Assembly: GCA_018398765.1 (NCBI GenBank) | Contig: JAHBMJ010004946.1 | Span: 1-64,000 of the forward strand | DNA: 64,000 nt | Direction of reading: 5' to 3' | Source: Chromera velia | Taxonomy: Eukaryota; Sar; Chromeraceae | Shown here: positions 56,230-64,000 of the stretch, in pieces | Layout of the letters: every line of letters starts with the position of its first letter | Position numbering within the stretch: position 1 is the first letter of the stretch | Program-made: the position numbers and the translations under genes | Notes under the pieces: model-generated | Seen by the model: the letters and a program-made list of their open reading frames with translations, nothing else | What the model was told of the DNA's origin: nothing | Database searches by the model: none

Positions 56230-58362
56230 ATGCTGAAGCCAGAAGGAGGGCGCAAGGTGGCGCCAGGCCGCGGAGGAAAGGGCCGAGGAGACGTGGGGAA
56301 TCAACTGACGACCTCTTTGCTCAGAGGAGACGGCAAGGGAGAGGGAGGAGACGCCTACGACGTGGAACAGCCCAGGTCCTCGACAGGCACGGGGACGAGG
56401 GAGGCTCTGCAGACACAGGAAGGGAAGCAAACGGAGGGCAGCACTGGACAGGCTACAGGGCAGAGACAGCAAAAAGAGGGAAAGGGAGCAGACGAAGCAA
56501 TGCTGCCTGTCTCCGCTTCTGCTTCTGGGCCTCCGTTTGCATCCAGACGGAGACGGAGCTGTTGTCCCTTCAGCAGTCGGGTGAGTGGGTGGGGTTGGGT
56601 CTCTGTTTTGCTTTTCTTCAGTGAGCGCCTGTGGTCATTTCTCTCTCTTTTTGCATGTCTTCTCTCTGTAAATCTCTCTCTCCTTGTCTCCTTTCTCTCT
56701 TGTGCCCCCTCCCCTTCCCCCCCCCCTCTCTCTGCCTCCGTGTCTGTGTCTGAGTGTGTGTGCGTGTGCGTGCAAATTGCTGAGGTTTCCCCCGCCCTCC
56801 TGCAGGTCGTAACGGTGGCTGTCATGATGTCGTTTGAATTCGGTCCGTCTCTCCCTCCCTCGCTCCCTCCCTGTGTTTGTTTCTTTTTTCATCACTCTGC
56901 AACTTTCGCCAGCCTCCTTCCCGTGAAGGTGACGGTTGGGTCGTTCATTACATGTGCAAACCCGCTTGCTTGCCTTTTCGGATGACTGACGCCTGACTTT
57001 TTAGAATTGCGCCCTCGCCTCGTCTCTAGTCCTTCTTCAAGAACCGACTCCTCGGGAAGGAAGTCAAACGGAAAGAGGAGGGCCAAAATGCTTCCGCGTG
57101 GGTGGGTGTGTGGATGACAAAGCCGCTGAACAGAACACAAAGTTCGCTTCATTCGATCACGAAATCTGCATGCGGTACCACTGCGTGTCCGCCCGCCCGC
57201 CCGCCTGCCTACTCTCTTGCAGGGTACAATATTGCTGTGATGAACGTGGCTGCCCAGCCGATCACGTTGAGCTTCGAGTGGTGCGGCAACGCGTGGAACT
57301 CCCAGTGCCATACTGCCTCCTTCAGGCAGAGCGTGATCAACTCGATAGGTGGGCTTTCTTTTGATAATTGGTTCACTTTGTTCGTTCATTTTCTTTCATC
57401 ATGTGAAGGCCGCATGGCTCGGAAAAGCGCAGAATGAACTTGATCGGTGAGCCGTGCATCATTCTTTTTGTGTAGAAAACTGAGAGGGTTTTGTTTCTTT
57501 CGAAACGGTCCTTGCATTCAAGATTTCTCGAGCACCATTTAAGTTGGCATGGTTGTTTTTGGGGCCCTGTTTGCGGGTTTCGTGCAGTCAATTTTCTGCA
57601 CGGTGTTTGTTCTTTACTGAGACATATTCTTGATTACATGCAGTTTTTGCTGGAGCCGTTCTTGGTGCCTTTTTTGCGGGTCCGCTGATGAAGAGGGGGC
57701 GGCGGTTTGCCCTGCAGAGTGCGTGTGTGTGCTTCATCGCTGGGGGCGCCGCAGCTTTCTTGGCGAGGAACTACTGGTGGCTGGTGATCAGCAGGACCAT
57801 CTCGGGCATTGGGCTGGGTCTGGTCACAGTGGGGACGCCCGTCTATATCAGTGAGATGAGCGCAGGTGGGTGGGTGCGTTTTGTCTCTAGGTACAAAAAC
57901 CGTACATACCTTTTCCGACATAAGAATGCATGCACTTCTATGGTAGATTGTGTGCGTGTGCGTGTATGCGTGTGTGCGTTGCTTCAGTCACGTGTCTGGC
58001 TGTGTGCCTTTCCTCCTGTCGTGTGAGTGCATGGGGGCCATTAAGGGACTTTCATGAGCCAGACAGGGGGAGCTTGATCAGAATCCCATAAGATTACACG
58101 AGAACAAAATTGTTGGGACTCAAGAACAAACCGATTATTGAAAAGACATGCGCCAACTTGTAGTTGTGACATCCTTCTTTGTGCAGACAGCGACAGAGGG
58201 TATTACGGGACGATGCACAACACTTTCATCGCAGTCGGCATCTTGGCAGCTATTGCGATCGGCCTTCCACTTGTGAGCTCTCGTTTTTTTTCTGTGTCAC
58301 TGTTTTCTTTTTTTGCTATTTGGTTTCCCCATCCTTTGGTTTTCTTCCTCTCTTTCTCGCTT

Positions 58363-58406
<44 letters not shown>

Positions 58407-61400
58407 CTCGCTCTCTCTCTCTCTCTGTGTGTACCCCCCCCTCTCTCCCTCCTCTCTCTATCCTGTCTCTCCTTCTCTCTTTTGTCCGCTGCCCGTTTTC
58501 TTTTTGTTCGTTGAATTGTTCATTTGCGTTGTGAATTCATGACAGAGAGAGAGCATGCACTTGTTGTTGTGGCCAAAAACATTGGCGCACTTGCAGACAG
58601 CCAACTTCGACAACGACTGCCGTATTTCTTCTCACCTCTTTTTGTTTTGTTTTGTTTTGTTTGTTTACTTGTTTGAACCTATGTATTTTTTAACAAGCGC
58701 ATTCGTGCAGACTTCAAATTTCGACAACGACCCCCACTATGTCCTCGATGAGTTCACTGCGCACTGGTGGAGGGTTATGCTGGGTCGGTCGGTCGGTCGG
58801 GATGGATAGGGTGAGGAAACGCAGGTTGTTCGCCAGAGAAGATGGGATGGGAGGGGTTTGAGCGCTTTTTTTTTGCTCGGCGCAGAAAGGAAAGAAAGTC
58901 GACTCACAAGGGATGCTAGAAAATCGGAAGTCTATCAATCTTCCACTGCGTCTGTTTGTGTGACCTCAAGGGTCCGTCAACGTCGACTGTTCGATTGATT
59001 CTTTTTGATTGATTCGATGTGGGGTTCTCTCTCTCTCTCTCGTTCTTGCTTTCTTTTCTTCCTTCTTGCTTGCTTGCAGGATTCATTGCGGTGCCTGCTA
59101 CGTTGGGCTTGATCTGCTTCACCTGTATCTGCAACAGCAACACGCCACATGAGCTTGTCGCAGCGTCAGTCTGTTTGTCTTTCTTTCTGCTACCTACAGG
59201 TGCATGCTTGTTCGGTCTGCCCTTTGGGGGGGTGGCTGCATGGTTCTCTTTTCTTGAAGCGGCTTGTTGCCGTTCTTGCATAGACACAAAAAGAAGACGT
59301 AAGAGGAGATGGCAAGCGGCCGTGATTTGGGGGTGGAAGTCAAACGGAGCGTCCATGGACAGCCGTATGGATGTGTGTCTGTAGAGCTCTGTCGATGTGT
59401 GCTGCTTGAATGTCGAATGGGTGCATTTGTGCAGAAGCAACGTCGGAGACGCAGCTGTGATCATGGGTCGGATCATGCAAGCAGAAAGCCATCTGACGGT
59501 CGGTTGGTCGCTTCTTTTTTTGCATTCATTCGAGGCCGTCGTTTGTTTTTTTTTCTCTCCTGCTGACTCACTTTCTCTGCTGAGCGTTGCTGTCTCTCTA
59601 CCACGTAAAATTGCCTCTTCGTTCTTCTGACTTTCCTGCATGTGGGGTGGGTCACTTGATGAACAGCCATGTGTCTCTCCTCCCTAGCCCTTCAATATCT
59701 GTCTGATTTTCTTCTCTTTCTCTTTCTCTTTCTCTTTCTGTCTGCGGAGGGAGAGAAGATTTCCAAACGAACAAACGAAAGCGGAAAAAAGACAAACGTG
59801 CATGCCTGCCTGCCTTCCTGTCTGCAGAAGGAGGTGGAGGACAAGGTCGTTGAGATCATGCACGCCACTGAGGAGTCCAGAGACCTGCATCAGGTGCGTG
59901 CCGAAAGGAGGGCAGGTAACACATACGGCAGGCAGAAAGGACAAAACTTTTATGGACAGTTGCAGTACAAGCGAACGACATCATCGCAGGAATGACTCTT
60001 CTGTAGAGAGAGAAGCACTCAAACAAAAAGCGTTTCTCAGCATGAGTCTGGTGTCCGTTCTGCTTGACGAGACAACCACCCACACCAACGAAGCGAGAGA
60101 CAGAAAACAGCTACACCGTTGTACACAAACACTCAAAACCGCATATGGTGGAAAAAGAAAAACAGCTGGCTGTCCGACTGTCCGAATGTGTGTGTGTCCG
60201 GCTTGACTGGACCCGTCCTGCCGAAGGTGAAGTACACCTTTGGAGGATCTTGCACAAACTTTGTTTTTGCTTTGTATTTCTTTCTTTCTTTAGGTCGATT
60301 TGAAGCTTTCCTACCTCCTTTTGGATGCATGACCTGTTCCACAATGGGTGTGTCGGGAGGGCGTGTGTGTGTGCTTGTATTGAAAGGCCGCTTTTTTGCA
60401 TTACTTTTCGCTTGGTTTGCGTGCTTGTGTCACAATGCAGGTCTCCCTTACCTCTGCAATCCAGGATTCGTTTTATCGTCGTGCTCTCCTGATTGGTTAT
60501 ACCCTTGCAGGTCTGTTTTCTCTTCTTTGTTCGATCGCCCTTTTCGTCCTTCCTCCTCCTGCACCCTTTTTTTTTTTGCAAAAGTGCCTGCATGTGAATT
60601 ATTTCTACTGTTTGACTTTATACTATACTACACTGCACCCTCACTTGGTGTGTCCTCCACGTCTTCCTTTCCCTCTGAAGTCCCGGCTTTCATAGGTGCA
60701 TGTCTGTTTCTGGTCTCTTCTCCTAACCCCCTTCTTGCAGCCCTCCAACAGCTTTCAGGCATCAACGTGATCACCTCCACCTCCAACGAACTTTTCTTCA
60801 ACGCCGGCCTGTCCGCAGCCAGAGTCACCCAGGTCTGGTCAGAAAGCCGAGAGGATACTCACAGGGGAAGAATAAAGGGGTGGGGAGTATGGAGAGGAAG
60901 GGGGGGGGTCTGCAAGGGTCTTTGGAGAGGTGATCAATGTGCTGCACTACAGCAAGAGAAGTGAAAAGGGGGGACGAGCTGCCTGCCTCTAGTATCCGTA
61001 GTAGGCTTAATTAAGCTCTCGTAGCGTTCGGTTGTGCTGGCGTGTGTGTATGCATCTCGACTATTCTCATCTCATCGTTTCTGATCCCAGCTCACGCTTG
61101 TGTGCAGTGCGTTCATTTCCTTCTTTCTGTCTCCTCTGCTTCCCTGTCCTTCCCTCTTCTTTTCTCTCAGGTGTCGACTGGGATGGCATGTGCGAACGTG
61201 TTGATGTCGTGGGGGTGTTCCTCTCTGGTGGGGAATCTGGGCAGGAGACCTCTGCTGATGTATGGTCTCCTGATTATGGTCAGGCTGCATATGCAACATT
61301 GCAAAATACATGGATACGTACACATCCACAGTCTCTAGTAAGAAACCTGAAAAGGAAACCATGATGATGCTCTTCCCTAGCCCGCCCTCTCAGTCGTCCC

Positions 61401-62083
61401 CCCATCCGTTCTTTCCCTTCCCTGCAGCCCGTCGGGCTTCTACGAATCCTCAGACATACATGTTTGCATGTGCCAATACATACACAAGGATATTACAAAG
61501 ACCATATGCAGGCCCTGGGTGCTGCTCCTGTGGGGATTTTGCGGCTCCTGGCGGACAACTTCCACTGGAGTTTCCTGTCCAAGCAAGTGGTCCGTCCGTC
61601 TGTCCGTCGGTTGTTCGGTAGATCCGTTGGTGGGTTGGTTGACGGGTTGGTCGGTTCATCAACCTGCATACATGTACACACGCTAGATGCACATGTACAT
61701 GGCAGGTTCTCAAAGCAGTCTTCGTTGTACACCTTCGTGATTTGCATGGATAAAATTGTGGATAAGCAGAAGCGGCGAAGAATTGTCGTGCAAGATAGGC
61801 TGTCAGGCAACCACTCGCAGCGATGCACCCACAAAAAAAGATACAGACCGCGAGAGAAGAGTCTCACTCCATTTCGTTGACCTGACTGGTTTCTTTCTTT
61901 CTTTCTTTCTTTCCTTCCTTCCTTCTTTCCTTCTTTCCTTCGTTCCTTTCTTTCCTTCTTTCTTTCTTTCTTTTTTTCTTTCTGTCTTTCTGTCTGTCTG
62001 TCTGTCTATCTGTCTGTCTGTCTGTCTTTCTTTCTTTCTTTCTTTCTTTCTTTTTTTCTTTCTTTCTTTCTTTTCTTTCGTTC

Positions 62084-62114
<31 letters not shown>

Positions 62115-62200
62115 TCCTTCTTTCCTTCTTTCCTTCCTTCCTTCCTTCTTTCCTTCTTTCCTTCTTTCCTTCTTTCCTTCTTTCCTTCTTTCCTTCTTTC

Positions 62201-62231
<31 letters not shown>

Positions 62232-62568
62232 TCCTTCCTTCCTTCTCTTTTCTTTCTTTCTTTCTTTCTTTCTTTCCTTCCTTCCTTCCTTCTCTTTTCT
62301 TTCTTTCTTTCTTTCTTTCTTTCTTTCGTTCTGTCTTTCTTTCGTTCTGTCTTTCTTTCTTTTCTTTGTTTCTTTTTTTTTTCTTTCTTTAGCTCTTTCT
62401 TTCTTTCCTTCTCTCTTTAGCTCCTTGTTTCTTTCTGTCTGTCTGTTTGTCTGTCTATCTATCCGTCTTTCTTTCTTTCTTTTTTTTGTTTCTTTCTTTC
62501 TTTAGTTCTTTCTTCCTCTCTCTCTCTTTCTCTCTCTCCCTCCCTCCCTCCCTCCCTCCCTCCCTGCA

Positions 62569-62616
<48 letters not shown>

Positions 62617-63400
62617 CACGCGCGCGCGCGAGCGTCTCGCTCTTGTGTGCGTACTTTGTCGGATGGTATGTATGAATTTCATTTCTTCTTGTTGCAGTAT
62701 CGCCTGTATGAATTGGCCAGTATCGGCTTTTTATTTGTTCTGTGTGCGTGCAGATTGGATGGGTCTCTGTGGCGAGTTCAGTGATTTTTGTTCTCTCCTT
62801 TGCCGTCTCTCTGGGTCCTGTCGTGTGGCTGTACTTGTCGGAAATCTACCCGGTGGAGATCAGGGGGAAAGCCCTGGGGATGTGTGGGGTGATCAATTGG
62901 TCAGTCAGTGAGTCAGTTAGTCAGTCAGTCAGTCAGTCAGTGAGTCAGTGAGTTGACTGGTTTTGTGTAGGCAGGAACAGACAGTGTGTGTGCGGGAACA
63001 GACCGTATTTCAGACCCACGATTTAAAGTCGATCATCACGCTCGCTTCTCTCTTCATCTCTTGCCTGCTTTTCTCTTTCTGGTATCCATTTTTCGGCCTG
63101 TGTGATTTGATGTGTTTCGTTCGACCGACCCTCAGTTCTTTCGTTTTGTCTTCCTATCTCCTTTTGTGTGTTTGTATGTGAGTTTGTTTGCATCTGTTTT
63201 GATTGTTTGGTCGCGCGCATCTTTTCTGCTGTTTTCGATTCTGTGTTTGTTGTTCTCTTTGCAGGCTGTCGTCGTTTGGCATCGTCTTCTTCGCGAAGTT
63301 TCTCAACGTGACCACTTCCTTCAACGTGTTTGCAGGTCAGGCGGGAGGGGGCCAGGACACTGACTGTTGCTCTGTGCGTGCTGCGTGTGTGTGTGTGTGT

Positions 63401-63437
<37 letters not shown>

Positions 63438-64000
63438 GAATGCGGTACATTCCGTTTGTGTGTGCCGACAAACTGGAAGGAAAACCCGTGCGTTTGCCAA
63501 TTCGTGTACATATATCACTGCATGCAGGTGTGTGTATGGTGGGGTTCGCCTTTTCCTGGGCCTATGTGATCGAGACCAAGGGGACCTCTATAGAAGACTC
63601 TCCGTTGACCCCCAGGAGCGGGAGGAGTGGGTCGAATTTGATCAGGTAGGTGAGGCGGGGGGGGATCTGTTCTTCTCCGGTTCTTGCTTGTCCTGTGTGA
63701 TCTCGTTCGTACAGTGTGCTTTCGTTGTTTCTGCGCAGGTGGCACTTTTCTCAACTCACCAACCTAGTTTGATGCACAAAGATCTTGTATATGCGCTTGC
63801 ATGGTACATGTGCATGTTTGGATGCATGATAATTCTTGCATTCGTATTTCCTCGCTGCATGCATGCAGGTCCATCTCTTCCTCGTCTCTGGTGGACCCCA
63901 CAGAGATCAGGTCGAAGGTCCGCCAATCCTCTTCCTCACCGGACCTGAAGGCCAAGTACAAGATCAAGGACATGGCCACACCCGATAGGGGAGGCCCGCC
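56230..64000 (+). CDS. MFS sugar transporter, truncated by the window edge
   Basis: Major facilitator sugar porter (GLUT/hexose type); 642 codons to the edge. Exons: 56230-56580, 56806-56842, 57223-57348, 57644-57865, 58187-58272, 58711-58783, 59080-59164, 59435-59498, 59828-59893, 60441-60510, 60741-60832, 61171-61278, 61512-61586, 62754-62899, 63265-63335, 63528-63645, 63865 to the edge. Phases close throughout. Family signatures: MKRGRRFAL (loop 2), [12 protein letters not shown] with [11 protein letters not shown] (helix 4), QQLSGIN (helix 7), [12 protein letters not shown] (loop 8), [20 protein letters not shown] (helix 10) and IETKG, a variant of PETKG, after helix 12. The N-terminal 115 residues are a Gly/Lys-rich cytosolic extension. 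NSNTPHELV replaces the usual PESPRYL. The loop between helices 6 and 7 is short. Substrate and membrane are unknown. Confidence 0.9.
58365..58427. repeat. CT microsatellite in transporter intron
   Basis: Long CT run with GCTC interruptions within the intron after exon 58187-58272. Confidence 0.95.
58585..58620 (+). pseudogene. Partial copy of transporter exon 6 start, with acceptor
   Basis: GCGCACTTGCAG followed by ACAGCCAACTTCGACAACGA resembles the real exon start 90-125 bp downstream (GCGCATTCGTGCAG, then ACTTCAAATTTCGACAACGA). It would read TANFDNDC against TSNFDNDP. The acceptor is intact, but no phase-compatible donor follows. Confidence 0.6.
61889..62520. repeat. Very long TTTC/TTCC pyrimidine tract in transporter intron
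   Basis: More than 600 bp of TTTC, TTCC and CTGT units on the plus strand within one intron. Open frames across it are repeat artefacts. Confidence 0.95.
62524..62616. repeat. CTCC then GT microsatellite
   Basis: CTCC units followed by a GT run, continuing the repeat-filled intron upstream of exon 62754-62899. Confidence 0.9.
62900..62952. repeat. GTCA tandem repeat starting at a donor
   Basis: The donor TG|GTCAGTCAGTGAGTCAGT of exon 62754-62899 opens directly into GTCA repeats. Confidence 0.9.
63386..63436. repeat. GT then GA microsatellite in transporter intron
   Basis: Compound GT/GA repeat in the intron after exon 63265-63335. Confidence 0.9.

Noticed and set aside
58916-59641. Minus-strand open frame of 241 codons inside the sugar transporter gene
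   Set aside because: It crosses three confirmed transporter exons and introns and has no protein-like pattern.
61756-62505. Long Phe/Leu/Ser frame across the TTTC tract
   Set aside because: Pure microsatellite reading. The tract is intronic.
62699-62753. Exon-like [16 protein letters not shown] stretch before transporter exon 62754
   Set aside because: Its frame does not join the next exon. The exon at 61512-61586 fills the helix 8-9 gap in correct phase instead.
1-64000. CRISPR array, bacterial operon or phage
   Set aside because: Repeats are eukaryotic microsatellites. Genes are intron-rich with signal-peptide and nuclear-protein content. No spacer-repeat periodicity is present.

Overview
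The window looks like nuclear DNA of a photosynthetic alveolate of the chromerid type, most like Chromera velia. This is inferred from gene content and architecture, not from a database match. Genes are split by many introns, most with TGCAG acceptors, and they sit among microsatellites and AT-rich islands. One gene encodes a secreted oocyst-wall-like (COWP) protein, a family known from coccidians and Cryptosporidium. Another encodes the flagellar transport protein IFT20. A third starts with a signal peptide followed by a transit-like Arg/Ser region, as expected for proteins sent into a complex plastid.

Layout. 0.4-3.2 kb: two small unidentified genes. 4.7-7.0 kb (-): amino acid transporter (AAAP family). 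7.7-10.4 kb (+): secreted protein with a CBM2-like domain and a TIM-barrel glycosidase-like domain. 12.3-14.8 kb (-): COWP-like secreted protein with about 20 CPxGY/F repeats. 15.6-17.9 kb (+): IFT20, four exons. 18.7-24.1 kb (+): RlmL/UPF0020-type RNA methyltransferase with a THUMP-like N-terminus. 25.3-28.4 kb (-): single-exon helical-repeat protein of 1036 aa with organelle-type presequence. 29.1-38.9 kb (+): PUM3/PUF6 ribosome-biogenesis protein rebuilt from 22 exons. 40.3-42.5 kb (-): secreted Cys-rich protein with trefoil-like CCWD modules. 42.5-47.9 kb: gene-poor AT-rich region with degraded repeats. 47.9-55.0 kb (-): RAD17 checkpoint clamp loader. 56.2-64.0 kb (+): MFS sugar transporter that runs off the right edge.

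Gene function is mixed housekeeping (ribosome assembly, RNA methylation, DNA-damage checkpoint, flagellar transport) plus surface, secreted and transport functions (two transporters, a glycosidase-like protein, a wall protein, a Cys-rich protein). I see no operon or pathway cluster. Four head-to-head pairs are separated by about 0.7-1.2 kb: AAAP/glycosidase, COWP/IFT20, helical-repeat/PUM3 and RAD17/sugar transporter.

The least ordinary signal is in the introns. By hand count 33 of about 66 donors carry C at +3 (GTC), and 15 of these are exactly GTCAGT, some inside GTCA microsatellites. Several introns hold degenerate copies of the start or end of the neighbouring exon (IFT20, sugar transporter, glycosidase), and two genes carry tandemly duplicated donor sites. 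There is one assembly gap (32476-32520).
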